Shown: one piece after another, positions 54,915-64,000 of the stretch
Numbering within the stretch: position 1 is the stretch's first letter
Layout of the letters: each line of letters begins with the position of its first letter
Assembly: GCA_028279185.1 (NCBI GenBank)
Contig: JANQSS010000188.1
Span: forward strand, 127,001 to 191,000
Direction: 5' to 3'
DNA: 64,000 nt
Origin: Saprospiraceae bacterium
GTDB taxonomy: Bacteria; Bacteroidota; Bacteroidia; Chitinophagales; Saprospiraceae
Translations under genes and position numbers: made by a program
Notes under the pieces: model-generated
What the model was told of the DNA's origin: nothing
The model's database searches: none
What the model saw: the letters and a program-made list of their open reading frames with translations, nothing else

Positions 54915-56906
54915 ATGATAAAGAGCCTTTTGTGTTCATTCGTAATTTTTATCAGTATTCAGGGTCGGGCCTCTCAAGTTGACAGCTTAATTCATCTGGC
55001 TAACGAATCAGCTAATGACTCTTTACGTACTTTTTATTGGCATGCTGCGGCACAGCGCATACATACCGACTCAGCGTTGTTGATTCTGCATGCGAGGTTA
55101 GCATGGGCTAATGAAGTGCAGCACGAATTTTGGCAAGCCAAACTCCATCAAACGTTAGGTAAGAAGTGTCAACAAATTCGTGGTGGACTGGATTCATTGA
55201 TCCTATATTCCAAGAAGTCTTATGGGTTATTTGACCTTTTAAACAATGAAGTGGAAAAAGGTCGTTCCGGAATGCAAATCGGAATCGGCTTGGCAAATAA
55301 AGGAGAACGGCAAGAAGCCATGCGTTTTTTATTGGAAGCGGCAGTGCTTTTTGAGCAAGGAGGAGCACATAGCATTTTGGCACCGCTCTATATTAACATG
55401 GCTTCGATTTATGCTCAAGCAGGTGAGTTGGATAAGGAAATTGAATTATTGCGTAAAGCGAATAAAATAACAAAGTCAACGGGTGACGAACGTAACGAAG
55501 CTATATCATCAATGGGAATTAGAACTTACTACGTCAACCAGGGAAACTTGGATTCGGCGGAACATTATGCCCAAAGGGCATTTGAAATTGCCCAAAAAAG
55601 GGGAGACCCTATACTGAAACTCTATAGCTTATTTAATTTGGCCAGTATGGAGGAGGGGCGTGGCAATATTGAAAAAGCCGAATCTTATTATCTGAGCTTG
55701 TTAGCATTAAATCCTGTGGGCCATGACGGAGCGCGTATGCGATATCGCTGTGGCGATTTTTATTATAAAACCAATCGATTACGAAAAGCGCGTGCCTATT
55801 TGGAGGTGGCATTGGCTGAATCCAAAGAGCTCGGTGCATCGGACTTAACAATGAATATCCAGGCGATATTGACAAATGTGTATAAAAAACTTGGAATGTT
55901 TCGATCAGCAACCTTGTCCGCTCATGACTATATGCATCTTGCGGACAGTCTGCATGGAGTAGAGGTTCGTAGCAACGTAAATGAGCTTTCGATTAAATAT
56001 GAGTCAGAAAAAAAAGAACGTGAAAATCAAGAACTGCTAGCAAAGCAAGGGAAAAAAGAACTGGAAATTATCAAGTTGAATACAAAGTTGAGACAGCAAG
56101 TTTTCCTGGTCATTTTGGGTGTTTTAGCGATTTTAGCTGCTATACTCATTTCATTTTTTCTGAAGAAACAGCAAAGGCAAAAATTACAAATTGCACGTCA
56201 AAAACAAGCCATACAAGAACAAAAAATAAGCGAACTGGAAGCGATGCAGATGATCACTTCGATGAAATCTTTGGTGCAAGGTCAGGAAAACGAGCGAGGC
56301 CGTATTGCGAAAGAACTTCACGACGGTATAGGGAGTATCATGGCATCATTAAAACTCTCGCTCAGCCAACTCCCACATTACGGCGAACGACAAGATTATC
56401 AACAGCTCGTATCCAATATCAACGCTTTATATGATAAGGCTAACTCAGAATTACGCCGAATTGCACAAAACCTTATGCCCGCAACTTTGACACGATATGG
56501 ATTGATTGCAGCATTAGAAGACTTTGTAGCCGAACTCAATTATAGTGGTAAAGTACATATAGATTTTCAGTATTTATTTGCGGAGAGCAATTTACCTGAC
56601 GAGTTATCTTTGTCTTTATATCGCGTTATTCAGGAATTGCTTAACAATGCAATTCGACATGGCAAGCCTTCGGAAGTACTTGTTCAATTGATGAAACACG
56701 ATGATGTCGTGAACATCACGGTGGAGGATAACGGATTAGGATTTGATGTTAATAATATGGATCCGGGAAATGGTTTACAAAATATAGAAAGTAGGCTGGC
56801 TTTTTTTGGCGGACATATGCGTATTGAATCCAATCCCAAACTTGGCACAACGATCTATATAGAATGCCCTGCAGAAACAAAGTCCATGAATCAAACAATC
56901 AAGTAG
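54915..56906 (+). CDS. TPR-repeat sensor histidine kinase (NarX/DesK type)
   Basis: A 663-residue protein with a signal peptide (1-20) and tetratricopeptide-type repeats (about 30-370) in the periplasm. One transmembrane helix (about 393-415) is followed by a coiled coil. The HisKA_3 motif NERGRIAKELHDGIGSIMASL has phospho-acceptor His469. The HATPase domain has ELLNNAIRHG, VEDNGLGFD and NGLQNIESR. The stop codon TAG (56904-56906) is followed in the same frame by TTG of the NarL-type regulator. Confidence 0.92.
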   Translation: MIKSLLCSFVIFISIQGRASQVDSLIHLANESANDSLRTFYWHAAAQRIHTDSALLILHARLAWANEVQHEFWQAKLHQTLGKKCQQIRGGLDSLILYSKKSYGLFDLLNNEVEKGRSGMQIGIGLANKGERQEAMRFLLEAAVLFEQGGAHSILAPLYINMASIYAQAGELDKEIELLRKANKITKSTGDERNEAISSMGIRTYYVNQGNLDSAEHYAQRAFEIAQKRGDPILKLYSLFNLASMEEGRGNIEKAESYYLSLLALNPVGHDGARMRYRCGDFYYKTNRLRKARAYLEVALAESKELGASDLTMNIQAILTNVYKKLGMFRSATLSAHDYMHLADSLHGVEVRSNVNELSIKYESEKKERENQELLAKQGKKELEIIKLNTKLRQQVFLVILGVLAILAAILISFFLKKQQRQKLQIARQKQAIQEQKISELEAMQMITSMKSLVQGQENERGRIAKELHDGIGSIMASLKLSLSQLPHYGERQDYQQLVSNINALYDKANSELRRIAQNLMPATLTRYGLIAALEDFVAELNYSGKVHIDFQYLFAESNLPDELSLSLYRVIQELLNNAIRHGKPSEVLVQLMKHDDVVNITVEDNGLGFDVNNMDPGNGLQNIESRLAFFGGHMRIESNPKLGTTIYIECPAETKSMNQTIK

Positions 56907-57560
56907 TTGGCCGAAGTTCTAGATAAAATAAAAGTATATATCGTTGATGATCATCAAATTGTCATAAATGGAATTGTCAGTGTATTAAACAATGCTTCAG
57001 ACCTGCGGTTTGTTGGCTCAGCTTTAAATGCTGAAGATGCGTTATTGTTTTTTCAATCAGCAACGGCTGATGTCGTCTTGCTTGACATCCACATGCCTGG
57101 AATGGATGGTATGTCGCTTTGTAAGCTGCTAAAAAAGCAATACACCAGAATGCACATCATTGCCTTGACGTCTTTTAGTCAAGTTAGCTTTATTGCAGAG
57201 ATGTTACGCAATGGTGCGGATGGTTATTTATTTAAAAGCACATCGGAGTCCGAATTGCTGACGGCCATTCGTAGCGTGCACCGCGGGGAACGTTATCTGT
57301 CAAAAGCCGTGAATGATCGCATGATATCCAAAGCGATTGCACAAAACAAAACTGAAAGTCATTTTATTCCGAAAATCACACGCCGGGAGCGTCAGGTTCT
57401 TGAACTTATTGCAGAGGAAAATACGAACCAGGAAATTGCTACAAAATTGTTTCTTTCTATAAGTACTGTCGAAACGCATCGCATGAATTTATGTTCGAAG
57501 CTAGACGCTCGTAATGCTGCCGGGCTAATTAAAAAGGCCATTAAATTTGGTTTGATATAA
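56907..57560 (+). CDS. NarL/LuxR-type response regulator
   Basis: A 217-residue regulator. The receiver domain has VYIVDDHQIV and phospho-acceptor Asp60 in VVLLDIHMPGMDG. The LuxR helix-turn-helix contains TRRERQVLELIAEENTNQEIATKLFLSISTVETHRMNLCSKL. The start is TTG immediately after the kinase's TAG stop, in the same reading frame and without a spacer; no ATG lies upstream of the conserved first strand. It is the output of the kinase encoded before it. Confidence 0.9.
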   Translation: MAEVLDKIKVYIVDDHQIVINGIVSVLNNASDLRFVGSALNAEDALLFFQSATADVVLLDIHMPGMDGMSLCKLLKKQYTRMHIIALTSFSQVSFIAEMLRNGADGYLFKSTSESELLTAIRSVHRGERYLSKAVNDRMISKAIAQNKTESHFIPKITRRERQVLELIAEENTNQEIATKLFLSISTVETHRMNLCSKLDARNAAGLIKKAIKFGLI

Positions 57561-57628
57561 ACTGCTCCATTCAAATAATTGGCTGTTAATAGGACCAATA
57601 ATTTATCTATATTTCCTTCCTTTGTCAG

Positions 57629-58462
57629 ATGCGTAATCCTTGGAAAATGTATAAAACATGTAATTATCGAAGGTACCTTTGTTTTGTTTGCTTGAGCATG
57701 ATTGCTATGAGTTGCTCCTCTTATCGTTTGTCAAAGCAAAAAGTATCCTATCCATTGATGGAAAATACGATAACTATCCATAAAGTCACCTCAAAGCCTA
57801 GAAAAGGTAAGGAAGAAACTGCTTCTTATGTCTTCTTCAACATGCACGAAAATGAGAATACATCAGTCCGGGCAGTCAAGAAATTCTTGAAAGAAAATCC
57901 CGGCGTATTATTTTATTTAGAACATGACGGAAATCGTATTATTTCCTTTCGAATGGATGGTGAAATATATCGATTCGATCCGAATAGAATTTTCACGGAT
58001 GAGGGGATTAGAAAAACCTTGTTACGTCATGGTCATTTTTCCAAAGAAGGGCATGACGTCGTGCAGGGTTTCGGAACGTTTTTAATAAAGACCACGGCAG
58101 CTTATGCACAATCGGGATATGTAGCCTTGCACAACAATGGCCCAAATGCATATAGTATTATGTCATATCAGGCTGGGGGACAATATGAGGCAGATGCTCA
58201 AGCTATTCACCAAAACGAGGAAATGGATATCGACGATTTTTATTTTACCACAGACAGTTTGTTATTTGCTGAATTATCCAATAAAAATTGGAATGTTGTA
58301 TTACAGAATAATGAAGAAGGGCTCGATGATGGATCGTTGTCAATATATACAGGTAGAAAAGGTATTCGTTATGTGAACATAGAAGCGGAGCATGGGCATA
58401 AAAAAGCACAACTAAAAATGATTGATGTTTTGAGTGGTATCTGGGAGGAAAGCTTAAAGTAA
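57629..58462 (+). CDS. Lipoprotein of unknown function
   Basis: A 277-residue protein. A lipoprotein signal is seen at about residues 15-29 (LCFVCLSMIAMSC, Cys at the lipobox). The ATG at 57629 lies 4 bases after TTCCTTTG, a near-consensus -7 box, while ATG 57647 is an alternative. The mature part contains VFFNMHENENTSVRAVKKFL, FYLEHDGNRIISF and ALHNNGPNAYSIMSY, which I do not recognise as a characterised family; the His-Glu-Asn pattern is reminiscent of metal-dependent hydrolases, but I would not assign a function. Confidence 0.7.
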   Translation: MRNPWKMYKTCNYRRYLCFVCLSMIAMSCSSYRLSKQKVSYPLMENTITIHKVTSKPRKGKEETASYVFFNMHENENTSVRAVKKFLKENPGVLFYLEHDGNRIISFRMDGEIYRFDPNRIFTDEGIRKTLLRHGHFSKEGHDVVQGFGTFLIKTTAAYAQSGYVALHNNGPNAYSIMSYQAGGQYEADAQAIHQNEEMDIDDFYFTTDSLLFAELSNKNWNVVLQNNEEGLDDGSLSIYTGRKGIRYVNIEAEHGHKKAQLKMIDVLSGIWEESLK

Positions 58463-58511
58463 AAAATTACTTACATTGTGTTCTCGACCATTTAAACTCA
58501 AATTAAACTAT

Positions 58512-59243
58512 ATGAATCGTACGTTAGACAGTTGGTACAGTCAATCGCTGAAGAAAGAAATGGAAATTGCAGTATATGGCCATTACGGGTCAGCACTATT
58601 GCTGATTCCTACCGCGGCTGCCGACTATTTGGAGTACGAGCGCTTCCTTGTCATAGATGTTATTCAACCCTATATTGACGCCGGAAAAATAAAAGTGTTT
58701 TCAATAAATAGCATCAATTCAGAGAGCTGGCTCAATAATGACATGGATCCTAAGCATAAGGCCATTCGACACAATGATTTTAATCATTATATCAGGCACG
58801 AAGTGGTTCCCTATATTCGCTCACGTACGAGCCAGGAAACACCCATTTATACCTGCGGAGCATCATTAGGTGCATTACATGCCGCCAATTTATATTTCAA
58901 GTTTCCATATCATATTGATGGATGTATCGCAATGAGTGGTGTGTATGACTTGACCAACTACACGAAGGGTTTTTGGGATGAAGATGTGTACTTTAATTCG
59001 CCTATCCATTATTTGGAAAACCTTAACGATGATCATTTTTTACCGAGGTTAAGGCAGGCAAAGCACATTCATATATTGACAGGAAGCGGGGACTATGAAG
59101 ATCCTTCGGCATCCAGGACGCTTTCCGCTTTGCTAAACCACAAAGGCATCCCACATGAATTGGATGTGTGGGGACCTGACATGAAACATGATTGGCCAAC
59201 CTGGCGCGCCATGTTACCGCATTATTTAGGTTCTCGATTTTAG
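58512..59243 (+). CDS. Alpha/beta-hydrolase, putative esterase
   Basis: The ATG at 58512 starts MNRTLDSWYSQSLKKEMEI, matching the family's lead strand, and gives 243 residues; an in-frame start at 58476 is not needed. The nucleophile elbow is CGASLGALHA (Ser118). The catalytic His is in DMKHDWPTWRAMLPHYLG and an Asp lies in TGSGDYEDP. It belongs with esterase D-like/feruloyl-esterase-type hydrolases. No signal peptide is visible. It follows the lipoprotein gene by 49 bases. Confidence 0.82.
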   Translation: MNRTLDSWYSQSLKKEMEIAVYGHYGSALLLIPTAAADYLEYERFLVIDVIQPYIDAGKIKVFSINSINSESWLNNDMDPKHKAIRHNDFNHYIRHEVVPYIRSRTSQETPIYTCGASLGALHAANLYFKFPYHIDGCIAMSGVYDLTNYTKGFWDEDVYFNSPIHYLENLNDDHFLPRLRQAKHIHILTGSGDYEDPSASRTLSALLNHKGIPHELDVWGPDMKHDWPTWRAMLPHYLGSRF

Positions 59244-59307
59244 CGTGCAAGTATTTAATTCTAGGATAAGGTTCCTTCAAGTAATATCGGGTGGCTGTTT
59301 AATTGGG

Positions 59308-59750
59308 CTAAAAACTTAGTATAATTTCGAATCCCTTTTCCGTTTTTATATGAACTGTACCATTTATCGCTTCCGCTCGCATTTTAATATTACTGAGCCC
59401 AAGACCGGTCGATGAAATTTCGGGACTAGATTTTCCATTGTCTTTTATACTCAGTTGGAAGCCTTTCTTATATTTAGTCAACTTCACTTTGACATCCGTA
59501 GCATTTGAATGTTTTATTATGTTATGTTCGTGATAGCTTCTTTGAAAATCAGATAGATATTTTGTCTCCTTACGGGTGATATTTTTTCGTCATCTGTGCC
59601 GTAATCAGAAAAATAAGAGCAGGTTTTGCTCAAATAGGATATACGATCGTCTTCATCGCTTAACTGCCTTGCAACGTTGTGTATGGAATCTATATTAATA
59701 GCCAATACTCCATTCCAAGTGTAACTAATGGAGATTATAAAAAAAACAAA
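59308..59750 (-). pseudogene. Frameshifted remnant of a NarL-type sensor histidine kinase
   Basis: Read on the minus strand, a frame from 59750 to 59517 contains VARQLSDEDDRISYL and RQNIYLIFKEAITN, the last part being the HATPase N-box. It then hits a stop because of a 5-base tandem duplication TATGT/TATGT at 59518-59527. Removing one copy restores EAITNIIKHSNATDVKVKL..., DNGKSSPE..., GLGLSNIKMRAE and a stop at 59308. The sensor and H-box part are missing upstream of 59750. It is a dead gene or fragment; the damage is recent because the two halves still read cleanly. Confidence 0.75.
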
Positions 59751-59835
59751 TTAAGCAAAGAGAAATCGATTTTGACTCATGTACGAATTTATCGATTAAA
59801 CAACTATTTCGTGTTGCTACAAATTTTCGATTTAT

Positions 59836-62800
59836 TCAAAAACGACAAGTACAGGTACTCCTCATGTGACTCATTGTTTCAGTAAAAAACGGATAGCTCA
59901 TCGTACTGCCTTCTTCTTCCCAATAAAATTTTTCTCGTTCAGTTTTATGATTCCCGATCTGATTCATGGTTGTAGCATCAAATACCCGTCCATTGATAAT
60001 AGTGTATCGAATGGACGCACTGTTTTCAATATTTTCAAGCGGGTCCTTGTCGAGTATAATGATGTCGGCTAGTTTGCCCACTTTGAGTGAACCAATTTCA
60101 TCTTCCATGCCCAGATATCGCGCTCCATTAATAGTTGCAGCTCGTAGAGCTTGATGATTATCCATTCCCCCCTGTACCAACATCCAAAGTTCCCAATGCG
60201 CTCCCAATCCCTGCAATTGACCATGAGATCCTAAATTTATATCAACACCCGCGTTTTGTAATGCATTACAACTTTGGGAAACAAGAATATGACCATTTTC
60301 GTATTCTTCCTGAGGGATCTTCATTCGATGACGTGATCTTGAATCCAGGATTGGTCGAGGCGTAAATGTATTCAAGCGCTCGTCATTCCAAACCTCATCT
60401 CTCTCGTAAAAATAAAATTCGCCATTCACCCCGCCATAGTTGACTATGAGGGTGGGGGTGTTTCCTGTTTGTGTCGCTGACCAAAACTTTATTACATCAT
60501 CGTACAAAGGTGCCACTGGTATGTTATGTTCAACCCCGGTATGTCCGTCCGCCACCATTGTCATATTATGAAAAAAATGAGACCCACCTTCTGGGTATAC
60601 ATTAATTCCAAGCTCGCGTGCAGCTTTCATTACTTGTTGCCGTTGATCGCGACGAGGCTGGTTGTAGCTTTTTACCGAAAAAGCGCCGTATGCCTGGGTC
60701 CTTCGTAATGCCGAGCGAGCATCGTCCACACTGTTAATGACTGCTTTGAAATCACCGTCGGCCCCGTATAATATAGTTCCTGTACTGAAGATACGTGGGC
60801 CTATCATACGTCCAGCTTTTACCATTTCAGATTGGGAAAATGTCATTTCTGAATTGGATGAGGGGTCATGCGTTGTTGTTACACCATAAGCCAAGTTCGC
60901 CCAATACTGCCAATGTTTCTTTGGACTCAAGCCATACCTAAAAGCACCCAGATGTGCGTGCACATCGACAAGGCCCGGCATGACAACTAGACCTTCGCAA
61001 TCAATAACATGCGCATTTTGAGGTATGTTTATTGACTCACTTGGCCCAATATGTGTAATAATATTTTCTTTAATAACGATGATACCATCGTCGATTACTC
61101 TATTTGCCTCCATGGTGATTATTCGCGCATTTGTTAGTGCCACAATTCCAGTTGGTTTATCGGCTTCCATAACAAATTCAATTTTTAACCCGGCTGTATC
61201 GATAGGAGGAACAGAGTCGACTTTTCCTAAGAACGGAAATTTATCATCCAGGGAAACTGTAAAATATTCATTTCCTAATGTCCAGTGAAGTTTATCTGAA
61301 TTTTTGGACCAGTGCAAATTAATTCCGGCATCTCGGGAAACGAGTTGAACAGGTACACTAGATGTTGACGAGGAAATTCCTACTTTTTGTCCCGTTTTTG
61401 GCATGGCGGCGACATAAACTTTGTGCAATTCGCTAAAGGCAAGCCATTTGCCATCAGGACTTGGGGCAAACCTATTCGCATATTTTGTTTCAATTATGTC
61501 TTCGATTTTATCACCATTTAGAGTAGTTTTTTTGAGTTGTTTTGTCAAACTTCCAAACAGTTGGCCTCCTGTTTGAAAGAATATGTGATCACCTTTAGGC
61601 GTAAAAATGGGGTTGCTTCCTTGGGCGGTCACAAACGATTCTTTTCCGCCTGATGAAGGTATCATATAAATTCCTGGTTTGACGGAAAACGTATAGCCCT
61701 GATGTCCATTTCCACTATCCTTTCTGTAAACAATTGACTTTCCATTCGGTGAAAAACGAGGACTATTGTAGATGCCTTTTTCAGTCGTAAGCTTCATTAA
61801 TTTCCCACTGTTCCAGTCGAGCTTCATTAAAGCCCCTCGTTCAATATCGTCCCAGGTTACGAATACTAACTGTTTACCGTCAGGAGAAAACGACGGTGCA
61901 AATTCAAAATCCTCTCCAGATGTTAACCTCGTAATTTTGCCATTTGGTAACCGCTTTTTATACAAGTAGCCTACGGCATTAAATACTATATGTGAGCCAT
62001 CAGGAGAGGTTACAACTTGGCGTAGTACGTTAACGTTAAAATTTTCTTCAAATACTTTTTGTTTAAATAAAACAGTTTCTGCCATTTTATGTACGGCATT
62101 CACCTCGAAAGGAATTAGAGCAACATCGCGATTTTCAACATTAATTTTATAAATCTTTCCTTTTGCATGAATGATTATATAATCGTCATCCGGGGTCCAT
62201 GCGAATCCAGGATAAACACCAAATATAGCCCATGCTTCCTGTTGATCTTTCGTCAGGTTATCGTAAATAGGGTAGTCCTGACCTGTTTTTAAATCTCTGA
62301 TATAAAGTACAGACTTAGTACGCACTCGACGGACATACGCCAATTTATCGCCTTTGTGATTTATTTGTGGTCGAATGGCTCCACCAGGGCCACCCACATA
62401 ATTTTCGCTAACGCCTTTATCAAAATCATATCGTTTAATTACATAGATCTGGCTGTTCGGATTTTTATTGTATTGAAAATAGCCACCAGGATACATGTCT
62501 TCGCTGTAATACATATATTTTCCATCAGCCGATACAGACGGTTCGTTCACATCTTGTTGATCATTTTTTCGTGTTGTAAGTTGAATGCCATCACCTCCTG
62601 TGACATGATACATCCACATTTCTCCGGCTCCCAGAGACCGTTCGGATGTAAAATGTTTTCGCGCTATGAAATAATTTCCATCGGGCATAAAAACAGGATT
62701 GTTGAGTAATCGAAAAGTTTCTTCTGTTACTTGTTTTGAATTGCTACCATCGCTATTCATAATATGGATGTTATCTCCACCTCCGACGTCCGAAGTAAAA

Positions 62801-63096
62801 ATAATCTTAGAGCCATCTGGGCTAAACCTGGGTTGAACCTCCCACGCCAGTCCTGTACGAAGAGCAGTAGCCGTTCCTCCCGTTATTGGCATGGAATAAA
62901 TGTCGCCCAACATGTCAAATACAATTGTTTGTCCATCAGGACTTACGTCAAGATTCATCCATGTCCCTTCATCTACGGTAAAAGCAATCGTGTCATGCGT
63001 ATAAGGTGGATGGTTTACATCCCACTCCTTATCCTGGCTGTACACCAAGGCGGTGAAGCCAAGTAGCCCTAAAACCGTACAAATTAATTTATCCAT
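59836..63096 (-). CDS. Secreted amidohydrolase with TolB-like beta-propeller
   Basis: A 1086-residue protein with a signal peptide (1-20). Residues about 40-620 are TolB/PD40-type propeller repeats (SPDGQTIVFDMLG, SPDGSKIIFTSDVGG, SPDGKQLVFVTW and others). Residues about 650-1060 form an amidohydrolase: LVVMPGLVDVHAHLG (metal His pair), HFFHNMTMVADGHTGVEHN and LGSHGQLQGLGAHWE. The domain fusion is known in marine and soil bacteria; the substrate, perhaps a dipeptide or cyclic amide, is not determined. It may be periplasmic or surface-located. Confidence 0.88.
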   Translation of the reverse strand: MDKLICTVLGLLGFTALVYSQDKEWDVNHPPYTHDTIAFTVDEGTWMNLDVSPDGQTIVFDMLGDIYSMPITGGTATALRTGLAWEVQPRFSPDGSKIIFTSDVGGGDNIHIMNSDGSNSKQVTEETFRLLNNPVFMPDGNYFIARKHFTSERSLGAGEMWMYHVTGGDGIQLTTRKNDQQDVNEPSVSADGKYMYYSEDMYPGGYFQYNKNPNSQIYVIKRYDFDKGVSENYVGGPGGAIRPQINHKGDKLAYVRRVRTKSVLYIRDLKTGQDYPIYDNLTKDQQEAWAIFGVYPGFAWTPDDDYIIIHAKGKIYKINVENRDVALIPFEVNAVHKMAETVLFKQKVFEENFNVNVLRQVVTSPDGSHIVFNAVGYLYKKRLPNGKITRLTSGEDFEFAPSFSPDGKQLVFVTWDDIERGALMKLDWNSGKLMKLTTEKGIYNSPRFSPNGKSIVYRKDSGNGHQGYTFSVKPGIYMIPSSGGKESFVTAQGSNPIFTPKGDHIFFQTGGQLFGSLTKQLKKTTLNGDKIEDIIETKYANRFAPSPDGKWLAFSELHKVYVAAMPKTGQKVGISSSTSSVPVQLVSRDAGINLHWSKNSDKLHWTLGNEYFTVSLDDKFPFLGKVDSVPPIDTAGLKIEFVMEADKPTGIVALTNARIITMEANRVIDDGIIVIKENIITHIGPSESINIPQNAHVIDCEGLVVMPGLVDVHAHLGAFRYGLSPKKHWQYWANLAYGVTTTHDPSSNSEMTFSQSEMVKAGRMIGPRIFSTGTILYGADGDFKAVINSVDDARSALRRTQAYGAFSVKSYNQPRRDQRQQVMKAARELGINVYPEGGSHFFHNMTMVADGHTGVEHNIPVAPLYDDVIKFWSATQTGNTPTLIVNYGGVNGEFYFYERDEVWNDERLNTFTPRPILDSRSRHRMKIPQEEYENGHILVSQSCNALQNAGVDINLGSHGQLQGLGAHWELWMLVQGGMDNHQALRAATINGARYLGMEDEIGSLKVGKLADIIILDKDPLENIENSASIRYTIINGRVFDATTMNQIGNHKTEREKFYWEEEGSTMSYPFFTETMSHMRSTCTCRF

Positions 63097-63342
63097 TAGA
63101 TTGGCAATTTTGTGTGGTCTAAGGTAATGTCTTCAGGTCAATAAACATTTTATGCATAGGATATGCAATGGCCTTGGGCCAAGAATTTGAAATTTCCTCT
63201 TACTAATTAGCTGAAATCATATTGAACCATCGACAGGATTACCAATTTTGTATGCTGGAACGCTTATGCAATAGATAAAATTCTAGTCCTATAATTGACT
63301 ATTGAGTTGATTATCAATACGTTCACTAAGAAACTTTAATAT

Positions 63343-63843
63343 ATGAAACAGATCATTTTACTGGTACTGTTCGCTCTTTTCACCTGTGGTGTAGCGGCAC
63401 AGCAAAAAAGAATTGATCCTACCAAATACCGTGAATTCGATTTTTGGTTAGGAGGGTGGAACGTTTACAAGTATGGCACGGATACAATAGTGGGGCAGAG
63501 CCGTATTACCTCAATTGTGGATAGTGTGGCTATCCAGGAGGTATATTGGGCAGAAAGAGGTAATTATCAAGGTAGGAGCATTAATAAGTACAATGCAGAT
63601 GTTGGTAGTTGGGAACAGTACTATGTGGACAATGGAGGCGCAACTTTACACTTAAGAGGGAATCGAATAGCAAATCAGATGGTGTTGATGGACGTTCATT
63701 CTAAAGTCGGTAAGTCGATGAACAAAATCGTATGGACCGATCAGCCCAATGGCGATGTTCGCCAGACTTGGTCGGTGAGCAATGATGCTGGTAGGACATG
63801 GAAGGTCATATTTGATGGTCGCTATGTCCGTCAAATTAAATGA
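63343..63843 (+). CDS. Small secreted protein, DUF1579-like
   Basis: A 166-residue protein with a signal peptide (1-18, ending VAAQ). REFDFWLGGWNVYKYG, GQSRITSIVDSVAIQE and RSINKYNADVGSWEQYYVDN follow the DUF1579-type pattern: a start WxGxW-like element with a later 'W' loop and a KVIFDGRYVR end. Function unknown. It stands alone, convergent with a TonB receptor end. Confidence 0.72.
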   Translation: MKQIILLVLFALFTCGVAAQQKRIDPTKYREFDFWLGGWNVYKYGTDTIVGQSRITSIVDSVAIQEVYWAERGNYQGRSINKYNADVGSWEQYYVDNGGATLHLRGNRIANQMVLMDVHSKVGKSMNKIVWTDQPNGDVRQTWSVSNDAGRTWKVIFDGRYVRQIK

Positions 63844-63848
63844 TCTGT

Positions 63849-64000
63849 CTACAATTCGACACGAAAATTTAAAACCGGGATGAGTCCAAGTTGGTAGGTA
63901 TAGTCGTAACTATTCGTTGATAACCTGTACTCCCGGCTAAAAACGTTTTCTCGATTTGTTGCATTTTGCAAATCCAGGGATATTACCCAAGACCATTTGG
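63849..64000 (-). CDS. C-terminal end of an outer-membrane receptor (cut by window edge)
   Basis: The stop is at 63849-63851 (minus strand). The visible 49 residues include SLDLQNATNRENVFSREY and YTYQLGLIPVLNFRVEL, the last strands of a TonB-dependent or related outer-membrane beta-barrel, ending in an aromatic/hydrophobic residue pair. The rest lies outside the window. Confidence 0.75.
   Translation of the reverse strand, partial: KWSWVISLDLQNATNRENVFSREYRLSTNSYDYTYQLGLIPVLNFRVEL

Noticed and set aside
1..64000. tRNA, rRNA, CRISPR arrays, insertion sequences
   Set aside because: None recognised by eye in the intergenic spaces; no transposase-like frame or regularly spaced repeats were found.

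Overview
This window reads as chromosomal DNA from a free-living, Gram-negative member of the Bacteroidota, most like the Saprospiria or a related group. The signs are proteins with type IX secretion (T9SS) C-terminal sorting domains, a TonB receptor with a carboxypeptidase-regulatory-like N-terminal domain, DUF4252 genes beside an ECF sigma factor, the Bacteroidota -7 promoter box TAnnTTTG, few Shine-Dalgarno sequences, and lipid A/KDO genes. I see no integrase, insertion sequence, phage module, CRISPR array, rRNA or tRNA.

Layout. 1-2 kb: an OmpR-type response regulator (cut by the window edge) and its histidine kinase. 2-5 kb: an M61-like peptidase, then a MarR regulator and a membrane protein that share a palindromic operator. 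5-10.5 kb (minus): an ABC-2 type exporter, then an ECF sigma/anti-sigma pair embedded among three DUF4252 genes, then a beta-barrel protein. 11.1-16.9 kb (minus): a giant secreted protein of about 1930 residues made of about 12 tandem repeats. 17.5-32.7 kb: housekeeping genes, including two pyrophosphatase-family genes, rimO, msrB, tyrS, a LolE/FtsX-type permease, the cytochrome c maturation genes ccmB-ccmC-ccmD, glutamate dehydrogenase, an Lrp regulator, ribD, a cysteine desulfurase and a phosphoglucosamine-mutase-type enzyme. 32.8-38.2 kb: a methyltransferase, a PAP2 phosphatase, SUI1, an HscA-like Hsp70, a queuosine-precursor transporter and CtlX. 38.5-44.7 kb: a TonB receptor, a GDPD lipoprotein and a T9SS beta-helix protein.

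44.8-51.7 kb is the most distinctive region: two divergent operons for 3-deoxy-octulosonate (KDO) and its 8-amino derivative. On the minus strand are a flavin reductase, kdnA and kdnB. On the plus strand are kdsB, kdsA, a transaldolase/fructose-6-phosphate-aldolase-like domain fused to the CBS pair typical of arabinose-5-phosphate isomerase (KdsD), a kdsC-like phosphatase and a degenerate aspartokinase-like protein. No SIS-domain KdsD is present, so the fusion may supply or regulate arabinose 5-phosphate by a different reaction. This is the best candidate for an undescribed system here.

51.8-64 kb: a DUF4097 adhesin-like protein, a LytTR regulator, an S74-chaperone surface protein, a TPR histidine kinase and NarL-type regulator separated by one in-frame stop codon, a lipoprotein, an esterase, a frameshifted histidine-kinase remnant, a beta-propeller amidohydrolase, a small secreted protein and the end of a TonB receptor. 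Several start codons lie 4-6 nt after a perfect TAnnTTTG box, which suggests leaderless mRNAs.
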